A DNA stretch of 64,000 nucleotides. Origin: CAIQJJ01 sp964606085. GTDB taxonomy: Bacteria > Chloroflexota > Anaerolineae > Anaerolineales > UBA4823. Position 1 is the stretch's first letter. Every line of letters begins with the position of its first letter. A program made the translations under genes and the position numbers. The stretch covers positions 12,394 through 76,393 of the forward strand of contig CAZSFD010000014.1 in NCBI GenBank assembly GCA_964606085.1, given 5' to 3'. Positions 44,783-52,797 of the stretch are shown in pieces. The notes under the pieces are model-generated. The model had not been told where the DNA came from and made no database searches. It worked only from the letters and a program-made list of their open reading frames with translations.

Positions 44783-44801
44783 TTGCACAACAATTGCACA
44801 A
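44783..44801 (+). promoter_or_regulatory. Paired TTGCACAA direct repeats upstream of rex (possible operator)
   Basis: TTGCACAA occurs at 44783-44790 and 44794-44801, 11 bp apart, about 20 nt before the rex ATG. The half-site resembles TTGTG/CACAA of Rex operators, but the arrangement is direct, not inverted. Autoregulation is inferred. Confidence 0.4.
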
Positions 44802-44820
44802 ACTGTGGTACATTCGAGTT

Positions 44821-45444
44821 ATGAACGAAAACAAACACATTCCCGATATTGTCGTTGGCCGTTTGCCGCTGTACTTGCGGGCTTTGCAGCAGTTGGCGGC
44901 GCACAACCGCCAGGTCACCTCTTCGCAAGAACTCGCTGAACGGTTGGGTTTTTCGGCGGCGCAGATTCGCAAGGATTTGTCGCATTTTGGCGAATTTGGC
45001 AAGCAAGGCACGGGTTATTCCATTGCTGAGTTGGCGCAGTGCTTACAAAGAATCCTCCACCTCGACCGGGTGTGGGAGATGGCGGTGGTGGGCGCGGGCG
45101 ATGTGGGCCACGCCGTGGCACGCTACAATGGCTTTGCCAACCGCGGTTTTCACGTCGCCATGATTTTCGACAGCGACCCGGCCAAGATTGGCACGCGCAT
45201 TGGCGAGTACGTGGTGCAAGACGCCGCCGCCATGCCAGAAGCCATCCGCCAGGCCGGTATTTTGGTGGCGATGATTGCCGTTCCCGAAGCATACGCCCAG
45301 GCGGTGGCTGATCAACTGGTGAAGGCGGGCATCAAAGCCATTTTGAATTACGCCCCAGTCAGCCTGTCAACCCCGCCGGGCGTGCAGGTGCAATATATTG
45401 ACCCCGGTGTCCACTTGCAGAAGATGGCGTATTATCTGGCCTGA
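44821..45444 (+). CDS. rex: Redox-sensing transcriptional repressor Rex
   Basis: 207 residues. N-terminal winged helix (LPLYLRALQQLAAHNRQVTSSQELAERLGFSAAQIRKDLSHFGEFGKQGTGY) and a C-terminal Rossmann domain that senses NADH/NAD (VVGAGDVGHAVARYNGF; APVSLSTPPGVQVQYIDPGVHLQKMAYYL). Rex represses fermentation and respiration genes until NADH rises. The ATG at 44821 fits the family start; an upstream in-frame ATG was not used. Proline dehydrogenase follows after 22 nt, likely as one transcript. Confidence 0.94.
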   Translation: MNENKHIPDIVVGRLPLYLRALQQLAAHNRQVTSSQELAERLGFSAAQIRKDLSHFGEFGKQGTGYSIAELAQCLQRILHLDRVWEMAVVGAGDVGHAVARYNGFANRGFHVAMIFDSDPAKIGTRIGEYVVQDAAAMPEAIRQAGILVAMIAVPEAYAQAVADQLVKAGIKAILNYAPVSLSTPPGVQVQYIDPGVHLQKMAYYLA

Positions 45445-45466
45445 CCCTATTTCCTCAGGAGGCAAG

Positions 45467-46420
45467 ATGCTTCGTTCGTTTTTTGTTTACCTCTCGAAAG
45501 CCGATTGGGCGCGGCGCATTGTGACGGGCTGGCCGGTGATGCGGCGGGTGGCAACCCGTTTTGTGGCTGGCGACACGCTGCAAGATGCCTGCAAGGTGAT
45601 CGAAGAGCTGAACCGCAAAAACATCCAGGCCACGCTCGATCATCTTGGCGAGAATACCTCCACCATCGAGGAAGCCCGCCAGGCAGCCAGCGACATCGTC
45701 GAAGCCCTCGATACGCTCGAACGCCTGGGCCTGCGCGCCAACGTCTCGGTCAAGTTGACCCAGCTTGGCTTGCGCCTCGACCCTGCGCTTTGCACCGCTT
45801 TGCTGGCTGAGGTTGTCGCGCACGCCCATCACCACGCCAACTTCATCCGCGTAGATATGGAAGACTCCACGGTCACGCAAATCACCCTCGACATCGTGCG
45901 CCAGGTGCGGCAGCGCGGCTTCGAGAACCTCGGCATCGTCATCCAGGCTTATCTGTATCGCAGCCAGGCCGACATCCAGGCGTTGGCTGCCGAAGGGCTG
46001 CGCGTGCGTCTGTGCAAAGGGGCCTACAAGGAGCCTGCTGAGGCGGCTTACCCCAAGAAAAGCGATGTAGATGGCAATTTCGATGCGCTGGCCCGCCTGT
46101 TGATAGATGGCGCTGCCCGGCTGCCTGGCCTGAGCGCCGATGGCAAGACGCCGCCCCTGCCCGCCCTGGCCACGCACGACGCCCAACGCATTCAGGTTGC
46201 CAAAACCTATGCCGCCCAAAGCGGCCTGCCCAAAGAAAAGCTCGAATTTCAAATGCTGCACGGCATCCGCCGCGACCTGCAAGAAAGCCTGGCCGCCGAG
46301 GGCTACCCGGTGCGGGTGTACGTGCCGTATGGCACGCAGTGGTATCCCTACTTTATGCGCCGGTTGGGAGAACGCCCGGCCAATGTATGGTTCATCGTCT
46401 CCAACTTTTTCAGGAAGTGA
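45467..46420 (+). CDS. Proline dehydrogenase
   Basis: 317 residues, size of the monofunctional FAD enzyme (PruB/PRODH) that oxidises proline to pyrroline-5-carboxylate. Motifs: ATLDHLGENTSTIEEA, LRANVSVKLTQLGL, IRVDMEDS, LRVRLCKGAYKEPAEAAYPKKSDVDGNF, FQMLHGIRRDLQ and VRVYVPYGTQWYPYFMRRLGERPANV. The start has AGGAGG at 6 nt. P5C dehydrogenase is not in the window. Adjacent to rex, which fits control of a quinone-linked electron donor. Confidence 0.92.
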   Translation: MLRSFFVYLSKADWARRIVTGWPVMRRVATRFVAGDTLQDACKVIEELNRKNIQATLDHLGENTSTIEEARQAASDIVEALDTLERLGLRANVSVKLTQLGLRLDPALCTALLAEVVAHAHHHANFIRVDMEDSTVTQITLDIVRQVRQRGFENLGIVIQAYLYRSQADIQALAAEGLRVRLCKGAYKEPAEAAYPKKSDVDGNFDALARLLIDGAARLPGLSADGKTPPLPALATHDAQRIQVAKTYAAQSGLPKEKLEFQMLHGIRRDLQESLAAEGYPVRVYVPYGTQWYPYFMRRLGERPANVWFIVSNFFRK

Positions 46421-46440
46421 ACGATCTCGTGGAAGCCTAA

Positions 46441-47325
46441 ATGACTATCTTTCGCTTGCTTTTCCGCATTATCCAGCCGCTGGCCCTTTTCTTTTCCACC
46501 CTGCTTTATTTGCTCGGCGTGGGCATTGCCCGTTACCTGGGGGCGTTTCTCGATGGCGGCCTGCTGCTGAGCGGGCTGGTGTGGGTGCTGCTCACGCAGG
46601 TTGGCGCGCTTTTTTTGATCGAATACCACACCGCCGTGCTGGCTGCTGCTGCGCCGCGCCGTGCGGAAGATGCCCCGCCGCATCTCGCCCCGCCGGCGGC
46701 GCTGATGGCCGCGGCGGCCTGCCTGACGGCCCTGGCCTCGCTGACGGTGCTGCTGATCCGCCTGGCCGGCTGGCAGCCGGGCGTTTTTCTGCTGATGCTG
46801 TTGGCCTTTGCCGGGGCGTTCTTCTACGCCGCCCCGCCGCGCCGCCTGGCGGCTTCGGGTTATGGCGAGTTGGTGGTGGTGATCTTGCTGGTCAATTTCA
46901 TCCCGGCGTTGGCGCTGCTGCTGCAATCGGGCGAATCGCTGCGCCTGGCGGCGATGAGTACCTTCCCGCTCACGCCGTTGTGCCTGGCGCTGGTGCTGCT
47001 CGGCCAGTTGCAAACCTATGCCACCGACCTCAAAGCCGGGCGCACCACGCTGTTGATCCGCATGGGTTGGCAGCGGGGCATGTTGATGCACAACGTGCTG
47101 GTGCTGATGGCCTTCGTGCTGATCGGCCTGGCGGCGGTGATGGGGATGCCCTTTGCCATCATCTGGCCCACATTTTTGCTCATCCCCGTGGGCGGCTGGC
47201 AGGTGTGGCAGATGAACCGCATCGCTGACGGGGCCAAGCCCAACTGGCGCGCCATGCTGCTCGGGGGGCAACTGCTGATCGGTATGATCGCCTATTTGTT
47301 GGCTTATGGTTTCTGGATTCGTTAA
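46441..47325 (+). CDS. UbiA-like prenyltransferase family membrane protein (divergent)
   Basis: 294 residues with about nine hydrophobic segments. The second Asp-rich motif is recognisable in QLQTYATDLKAGRTTLLIRMG, similar to D-x3-D-x-K-x(1,2)-RTL in MenA-type enzymes, and the loop FYAAPPRRLAASGYGEL resembles the YS-x-P-x-R region. The first motif, NxxxDxxxD, is not visible: the corresponding loop reads LIEYHTAVLAAAAPRR. It may have lost activity or act on a different substrate. The stop overlaps the moeA start (TAATG), so the genes are coupled. Confidence 0.75.
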   Translation: MTIFRLLFRIIQPLALFFSTLLYLLGVGIARYLGAFLDGGLLLSGLVWVLLTQVGALFLIEYHTAVLAAAAPRRAEDAPPHLAPPAALMAAAACLTALASLTVLLIRLAGWQPGVFLLMLLAFAGAFFYAAPPRRLAASGYGELVVVILLVNFIPALALLLQSGESLRLAAMSTFPLTPLCLALVLLGQLQTYATDLKAGRTTLLIRMGWQRGMLMHNVLVLMAFVLIGLAAVMGMPFAIIWPTFLLIPVGGWQVWQMNRIADGAKPNWRAMLLGGQLLIGMIAYLLAYGFWIR

Positions 47326-48554
47326 TGCCTGAATTTCTGTCGCTGCTCTCCCCCGCCGTGGCCCGCCAACGCTGGTTGGCCGCCTGGCAGCCGCACCCAC
47401 AGGCTGAGAATGTGCCGCTGGTCGAGGCCCTGGGCCGCGTGGCCGCCGCGCCGATCCCTGCCCCACACCCGCTGCCCGAGTTTGCCCGCGCCACTGTAGA
47501 TGGCTACGCCGTGCGCGCTGCCGATACCTATGGCGCCTCCGACAGCCTGCCGGCTTACCTGAACTTGCGCGGCGAAATTGGCATGGGCGCGGCCCCTGCT
47601 TTTGCCTTGCAGCCAGCCGAATGCGCCCTGATCCACACCGGCGGCATGTTGCCCGGCGCGGCTGATGCGGTGGTGATGGTCGAGCATACTCAGGCGGCCC
47701 GGCCCGGCGAAATTGAAATCCAGCGGGCGGTGGCTGTGGGCGAGAACGTGATTCAGGCGGGCGAGGACGTGGCCGCTGGCGAGATGGTGATTGCCGCGGG
47801 GGTACGCCTGCGCCCGGCAGAGATCGGTGGGCTGGCGGCGCTGGGCCTGGTCAATGTGGCTGTGGCGCGCCGCCCGCGGGTGGGCATCCTGTCGAGCGGC
47901 GACGAAGTCATCCCTGCCCAGGCCCGCCCTGCGCCTGGGCAGGTGCGCGACGTCAACACGCACACCCTGGCCGCCCTGATCACGCAGCATGGCGGGCTGC
48001 CGGTGAGTTATGGCATCGTGCCTGACCAACTGGAGGCGTTGTCGGCCGCTGCCGCCCGCGCCCTGGCCGAGTGCGACCTCGTCGTCGTCACGGCGGGTTC
48101 ATCGGCCAGCACGCGTGATCTCACCGCTGAGGCGATCAACCGCCTGGGTGTGCCAGGTGTGCTGGTGCATGGCGTCAACGTGCGGCCTGGCAAGCCGACC
48201 ATTTTGGCGGTCTGCCAGGGCAAGCCGCTGATCGGGCTGCCCGGCAACCCGGTCAGTGCGCTGGTGATTGCCGATCTGTTCGTACGCCCGGCAGTGGAGG
48301 CCTGTTTGGGCCTCACGCCGCGCCCTCAATCCGTCGTTTCTGCCCGCCTGACGCTCAACCTGTCCTCGCAGGCTGGCCGCGAAGATTGGATTCCCGTGCG
48401 TTTGCTGCCTGACCCGGCTGGTTACCAGGCCGAGCCGATCTTCGGCAAGAGCAATCTCATCTTCACCCTCGCCCGCGCCGATGGCTTGATCGGCATCCCG
48501 GCAGATGCTACTGGTTTGCCTGCCGGTGAAATGGTTGCGGTGTGGTTGTTATGA
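47325..48554 (+). CDS. moeA: Molybdopterin molybdenumtransferase MoeA
   Basis: 409 residues, full length. It inserts molybdate into adenylylated molybdopterin. N-terminal motif LPEFARATVDGYAVRA, MptB-like middle (VGILSSGDEVIPAQARPAPGQVRDVNTHTLAALI), DLVVVTAGSSAS and KPLIGLPGNPVSALV are typical. It overlaps UbiA-like upstream and the ACT gene downstream by 1 and 4 nt, so three genes are in tight coupling. No other Mo-cofactor gene lies in the window. Confidence 0.94.
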   Translation: MPEFLSLLSPAVARQRWLAAWQPHPQAENVPLVEALGRVAAAPIPAPHPLPEFARATVDGYAVRAADTYGASDSLPAYLNLRGEIGMGAAPAFALQPAECALIHTGGMLPGAADAVVMVEHTQAARPGEIEIQRAVAVGENVIQAGEDVAAGEMVIAAGVRLRPAEIGGLAALGLVNVAVARRPRVGILSSGDEVIPAQARPAPGQVRDVNTHTLAALITQHGGLPVSYGIVPDQLEALSAAAARALAECDLVVVTAGSSASTRDLTAEAINRLGVPGVLVHGVNVRPGKPTILAVCQGKPLIGLPGNPVSALVIADLFVRPAVEACLGLTPRPQSVVSARLTLNLSSQAGREDWIPVRLLPDPAGYQAEPIFGKSNLIFTLARADGLIGIPADATGLPAGEMVAVWLL

Positions 48555-48928
48555 ACCTCTGCCTGCTGCCATCTCGCTTCTCCATTTACCGCCTCGACCC
48601 GGCTGCGCCGCTTCCCGTATGGGCGGTTGGCGAACTGGTGTCGCTGACGCGCACGGCAGATGAGCTTTCGGTGGTTTGCGCGGCTGACGCCGCGCCGTCG
48701 GGTGTGCGGGCGGAAAGCGGCTGGCGCGCTTTCAAGGTGCTTGGCCCGCTCGATTTCGCCCTGGTCGGTATCCTGGCGCAGCTTGCGGGTGTGTTGGCGC
48801 AGGCGGGGGTCAGCCTGTTTGCCATTTCCACCTATGATACCGATTACATCCTGGTCAAAGAAGATATGCTTGGTCGTGCGCTGGCCGCTTTGCGCGAAGC
48901 TGGGAACGAAGTGACGGTGCCAGGGTGA
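48551..48928 (+). CDS. ACT-domain protein (CASTOR/aspartate-kinase-like)
   Basis: 125 residues, start overlapping the moeA stop as ATGA. The C-terminal ACT fold reads KVLGPLDFALVGILAQLAGVLAQAGVSLFAISTYDTDYILVKEDMLGRALAALREAG; ACT domains bind amino acids or other small effectors. The N-terminal half (FSIYRLDPAAPLPVWAVGELVSLTRTADELSVVC) is a second, related half. A small allosteric or stand-alone sensor is likely; the ligand is unknown. Confidence 0.85.
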   Translation: MNLCLLPSRFSIYRLDPAAPLPVWAVGELVSLTRTADELSVVCAADAAPSGVRAESGWRAFKVLGPLDFALVGILAQLAGVLAQAGVSLFAISTYDTDYILVKEDMLGRALAALREAGNEVTVPG

Positions 48929-49279
48929 GCGGGCAATCGCCGGTGGGCGGATCGGTGATGCCTGGTGCTGTCGGGCGGATCGGTGATGCCCAATGGCCGC
49001 CCGGCGATAAATCGCCGGGTTAGTGAGCGGCGCCCGCTGAAGCGGGCTGAAAGCCGGTTTTGAACCGGCGCTGTGGGTAGCCCGGACATTCATGTCCGGG
49101 CGGGCGTGATGCCGCCCGGGCGGATCGGTGACGCCCAATGGCCGCCCGGCGATAAATCGCCGGGCTAGTGAGCGGTGCCCGCTGAAGCGGGCTGAAAGCC
49201 GGTTTTGAACCGGCGCTGTGGGTAGCCCGGACATTCATGTCCGAGCGGGCGTGAAATATCAGAGAAAGGAGATTCCGCT
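48929..49279. repeat. Tandem 145-bp multi-hairpin repeat, no gene
   Basis: Two near-identical copies: 48972-49116 and 49117-49254, period 145 bp, plus shorter fragments at 48930-48971. Each copy contains four hairpins: CCCGGCGATAAATCGCCGGG, GCCCGCTGAAGCGGGC, CCGGTTTTGAACCGG and GCCCGGACATTCATGTCCGGGC-like arms (copy 2 has one change). It fills a gap between the ACT gene and the AMMECR1 gene. It resembles a REP/BIME-type cluster. Function unknown. Confidence 0.9.
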
Positions 49280-49852
49280 ATGTCTACTGTTCCCCTGACG
49301 GCTGAAGAGCGCCAATTTTTGCTCACGCTGGCGCGCCAATCGCTGGAGGCGGGTGTGCGCGGCCAGCCCTTGCCCGAACTCAACCTGCCGGCCCTTTCGC
49401 CCACCTTACGCGAGACCGGCGCGGCATTTGTTACGCTAACCAAAGGCGGCCAACTGCGCGGCTGCATTGGCGCGATTGAACCCTACCAACCTCTGGCTGA
49501 AGATGTGCGCGAACACGCCGTTGCTGCCGCCCTCGACGATTACCGCTTTGCCCCCGTCCAGCCTGGCGAACTGCCGCACATTGCTATCGAAATCTCCCGC
49601 CTGACCGCGCCACAGCCGCTTGATTACACCGACGCCGATGACCTGCTGCGCAAGCTGCGCCCCGGCGTGGATGGCGTGGTGCTGCGCGATGGCCCGCGCC
49701 GGGCCACCTTTTTGCCGCAAGTGTGGGAGAAAATCCCCGCTGTGGCGGATTTTTTGGGGTATTTGTGTGAGAAGATGAATGCCCCCTCCGATTTATGGCG
49801 GCGCAAAAAAATAGAAGTGCTGACCTATCAGGTCGAAGAATTTCACGAATAA
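49280..49852 (+). CDS. AMMECR1-domain protein (AmmeMemoRadiSam protein A type)
   Basis: 190 residues. Core motif GAAFVTLTKGGQLRGCIGAIEPYQPLAEDVREHAVAAALDDYRFAPVQPGELPHIAIEISRL; LRGCIG is the signature. The family usually occurs with Memo-like and radical-SAM partners, neither of which is visible in this window. Recent work assigns such systems to protein or RNA modification, but the role here is open. The start has AGGAG at 7 nt. It is followed 16 nt later by a GH65 gene. Confidence 0.9.
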   Translation: MSTVPLTAEERQFLLTLARQSLEAGVRGQPLPELNLPALSPTLRETGAAFVTLTKGGQLRGCIGAIEPYQPLAEDVREHAVAAALDDYRFAPVQPGELPHIAIEISRLTAPQPLDYTDADDLLRKLRPGVDGVVLRDGPRRATFLPQVWEKIPAVADFLGYLCEKMNAPSDLWRRKKIEVLTYQVEEFHE

Positions 49853-49867
49853 ACTGGACGAAAGAAA

Positions 49868-52039
49868 ATGTGGACACTTACCGAAACAACCTTTGATCCC
49901 CACAAACAGCATCACCACGAAACGATTTTCACCATTGGCAACGGCTACCTGTGTACCCGCGGCGCTTTTGAAGAAGGCTACCCCGACGACCGGCGTGCTA
50001 CCTTCGTGCATGGCGTGTTCGACGCCGTGCCGATCGTCTTCACCGAGCTTGCCAACGCCCCCGATTGGCTGCCGCTGACGGTCTGGCTGGATGGCGAGCG
50101 CTTTTCGCTTGCCTCCGGCCAGGTGGAGGCCTACCAGCGCTCGCTCGACCTGCGCACGGGCGTGTTGAAGCGCTCGTTGCGTTGGGTCTCGCCGGGCGGC
50201 AAGGCGGCCACGCTCACCTTCGAGCGTTTCGCCTCGCTGGCCGACGAACACGCCCTGCTGCTGCGCTGCACGGTCACGCCTGAATTTGCCGGAAGCGTGG
50301 AAGTGCGCGCCGCCCTGAACGGCAACACCGATAACGAAGGCGTGGCCCACTGGCGGCACGTGGCCCAGGGGCGCACGGACGATGCCATCTACCTGCACAA
50401 TCGCACGCGCCAATCAGGCATCGAACTGGCTTGCGCCATGCGTCTGAGCGGCGCTGGCGGCGGGCCGCAATCGGCGGCCTTTTGGGATGTGGAGAATACG
50501 CCTACCCAGGTGTTGACGTTTGCCGCACGGCCCGGTGAAACGATCACGGTAGATAAATTGATCGCCGTGGCTACCTCGCGTGAATGTGCCGACCCGCTGG
50601 CCGCGGCGCTTCAGCACGTCGCGGCGATTGGCGACTGGCCCACGCACCGGGCCGCTCACGCTGCCGCCTGGGAAGCCGAATGGCAGCGCAGCGACGTGAC
50701 CATCGCAGGCGACGATGAAGCCCAGTTGGCCGTGCGTTTCAGTCTGTTTCACCTGTTGATCGCCGCGCCGCGCCGCCCGGGGGCGGATGTCAACATCGGG
50801 GCCAAGACGCTTTCGGGCTTTGGCTATCGCGGCCATGCCTTTTGGGATACCGAGATTTTCATGCTGCCGGTGTTCACCTTCACCGCCCCGCACATTGCCA
50901 AAAACCTGCTCGATTACCGCTATCAGCGTCTGCCCGCTTCACGGGCCAAAGCGCAGGCCGCCGGTTACGAGGGCGCCTGGTTTGCCTGGGAAAGCGCCGA
51001 GACCGGCGAAGAGGTGACGCCAACGTGGATTCCCGATTTTCGCGACCGCACCAGGCTTGCCCGCGTCTGGACGGGTGACCTGGCGATCCACATCTCTGCT
51101 GATGTGGCCTATGGCGCGTATCAATACTGGCGGCTGACCGGCGATGATGCCTGGCTGATCGCACGCGGGGCTGAGTTGATCCTCGATACCGCCAGGTTTT
51201 GGGCCTCGCGCGCCGAATGGGATGCCGAGCGGCAAGGCTATGGCTATCGCGATGTGATCGGCCCGGACGAAAACCACGATCATGTGAACAACAACGCCTA
51301 CACCAATCACCTGGCGCGCTGGAACCTGCAAACTGCGCTGGATGTGTTCGCCTGGCTGCAACGGCATGACGAACAGCAAGCCGCCCGCCTGGGCCAACTA
51401 CTCGACCTGACCCCCGCACGCCTGGCGCACTGGCAGGATGTCATCGAAAAATTGATTTTGCACCAATCCCCCGCCGGCCTGATCGAACAGTTCGACGGTT
51501 TCTTCGCCCTCCACGATGTCAACCTGCGCGACTACGAACCGCGCACCCGCTCGATGCAAGAGATTTTCGGCATCGAGGAAGCCAACCATTATCAGGCGCT
51601 CAAGCAACCCGATGTGCTGATGGTGCAATATCTGCTCCACGACCAGTTCGATGATGCCGCCATGCGCATCAACTACGATTACTACACCCCGCGCACCGAC
51701 CACACCTACGGTTCATCGTTGGGACCATCCATCCAGGCCATCGTGGCCTGCCGCATGGGCGACGTGGACGATGCCTACGAACACTTCATCCGCGCCGCCC
51801 GCGCCGACCTGCGCGACGTGCGCGGCAATGCCGGTGATGGCATTCACGCGGCTTCGGCGGGTGGCACCTGGCAGGCGGTGGTTTTTGGCTTCGCCGGGCT
51901 GCAAGTTCACGCCGATGGTTGGACGGTGACACCGCACTTGCCCAAGGGCTGGCGGCGCGTGGCTTTTCGGTTTATGTACCGCGGCCAGTGGCAGGATGTG
52001 GTGGTCGAAAATGAACCGGTTCCCGGGGATTTGTCGTGA
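49868..52039 (+). CDS. GH65 disaccharide phosphorylase
   Basis: 723 residues, full length for GH65 (maltose, kojibiose, nigerose or trehalose phosphorylase). N-terminal beta-sandwich begins ETIFTIGNGYLCTRGAFEE, then an alpha-toroid catalytic domain with the general acid Glu468 in DVIGPDENHDHVNNNAYTN, FWDTEIFMLPVF and the phosphate-loop region TYGSSLGPSIQ. It cleaves the glucosidic bond by phosphate, giving beta-glucose 1-phosphate. The substrate is not predictable. It opens the carbohydrate block that runs to 58094. Confidence 0.92.
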   Translation: MWTLTETTFDPHKQHHHETIFTIGNGYLCTRGAFEEGYPDDRRATFVHGVFDAVPIVFTELANAPDWLPLTVWLDGERFSLASGQVEAYQRSLDLRTGVLKRSLRWVSPGGKAATLTFERFASLADEHALLLRCTVTPEFAGSVEVRAALNGNTDNEGVAHWRHVAQGRTDDAIYLHNRTRQSGIELACAMRLSGAGGGPQSAAFWDVENTPTQVLTFAARPGETITVDKLIAVATSRECADPLAAALQHVAAIGDWPTHRAAHAAAWEAEWQRSDVTIAGDDEAQLAVRFSLFHLLIAAPRRPGADVNIGAKTLSGFGYRGHAFWDTEIFMLPVFTFTAPHIAKNLLDYRYQRLPASRAKAQAAGYEGAWFAWESAETGEEVTPTWIPDFRDRTRLARVWTGDLAIHISADVAYGAYQYWRLTGDDAWLIARGAELILDTARFWASRAEWDAERQGYGYRDVIGPDENHDHVNNNAYTNHLARWNLQTALDVFAWLQRHDEQQAARLGQLLDLTPARLAHWQDVIEKLILHQSPAGLIEQFDGFFALHDVNLRDYEPRTRSMQEIFGIEEANHYQALKQPDVLMVQYLLHDQFDDAAMRINYDYYTPRTDHTYGSSLGPSIQAIVACRMGDVDDAYEHFIRAARADLRDVRGNAGDGIHAASAGGTWQAVVFGFAGLQVHADGWTVTPHLPKGWRRVAFRFMYRGQWQDVVVENEPVPGDLS

Positions 52040-52200
52040 TGGACTGCAAGATACGTTTCAAGATAAACCACGCATCGCACGCATTGACACGAATAAAAGC
52101 CAAAAATTCGTGTAGGTTCGTTTTATTCGTGGTTGGGACAGCGTGTAATTGGGATTGCTGGCGTCGAAATGGGGGTAAAATTTGAGCAGGAGAAGCTACC
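52040..52200. repeat. 'ATTCGTGTAGGTTCGTTTTATTCGTGGTT' words with an internal stem
   Basis: The short gap after GH65 holds the word ACACGAATAAAA and the complementary TTTTATTCGTGGTT, giving a 9-bp stem CGAATAAAA/TTTTATTCG. This kind of TTCGTG word is a recurring dispersed sequence in other bacterial genomes as I recall. No gene is seen. Confidence 0.6.
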
Positions 52201-52728
52201 ATGGAACGAAAATCTATCTCACTCGAACAACTCACCACCCGCCCGGTTGGCCTTTGGGAACCGGGCTGGTTCTTGTTAACCAGCGGCGATTTCGCCGCCG
52301 GGCAATTCAACGCCATGACGGTTTCGTGGGGCGGCATGGGGGTTTTGTGGAATAAGCCGGTGGTGCAGGTGGTGGTACGCCCACAGCGCTACACCTTCCA
52401 ATTTATGGAGCAATACCCCACGTTTACGCTGTGCGCCTTCCCGCCAGAATACCGCGCCGCCCTCAACCTGCTTGGCACGAAGTCGGGCCGCGAGGGGGAT
52501 AAAATCCGCGAGGCTGGCCTGATGCCGGTTGCCTCGGGTGCCGTCCCCGCCCCGGCCTATGCCGAAGCCGAACTGGTCTTCTGTTGCCGCAAAATCTACT
52601 GGCAAGACCTCGACCCCGAACACTTCCTCGACCCCGCCATAGACCGCAACTACCCCCGCCGCGACTATCACCGTGCCTATTTCGGCGAAATCGTGGCGGC
52701 CTTTGGCACATCAAACTTCGCCGAATGA
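52201..52728 (+). CDS. Flavin reductase-like / FMN-binding split-barrel protein
   Basis: 175 residues. FNAMTVSWGGMGVLWNKPVVQVVVRPQRYTFQFMEQYPTFTLCAFP is the flavin-reductase-like FMN-binding barrel. Such proteins reduce flavins or act as FMN-dependent oxidoreductases. The start has AGGAG at 7 nt. It is followed by an inverted repeat (52728-52766) and then the Gfo/Idh/MocA gene; a shared pathway is possible but not shown. Confidence 0.83.
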   Translation: MERKSISLEQLTTRPVGLWEPGWFLLTSGDFAAGQFNAMTVSWGGMGVLWNKPVVQVVVRPQRYTFQFMEQYPTFTLCAFPPEYRAALNLLGTKSGREGDKIREAGLMPVASGAVPAPAYAEAELVFCCRKIYWQDLDPEHFLDPAIDRNYPRRDYHRAYFGEIVAAFGTSNFAE

Positions 52729-52766
52729 CGAATACCGGTTCACGTTGATCGTAAATCGGTATTCGT
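52728..52766. repeat. Inverted repeat ACGAATACCG..CGGTATTCGT after the flavin-reductase gene
   Basis: 10-bp arms, 52728-52737 and 52757-52766, overlapping the last base of the flavin-reductase stop codon. The word 'CGGTATTCG' also occurs at the nadD end (about 42755-42763). Confidence 0.7.
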
Positions 52767-52797
52767 ATGCGTAAATCTACCCTCAGGAGTTTCCCCC

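Noticed and set aside
48929..49279. CRISPR array or tRNA cluster
   Set aside because: Only two 145-bp copies directly abutting, no unique spacers; the hairpins do not form a cloverleaf with tRNA-conserved bases.
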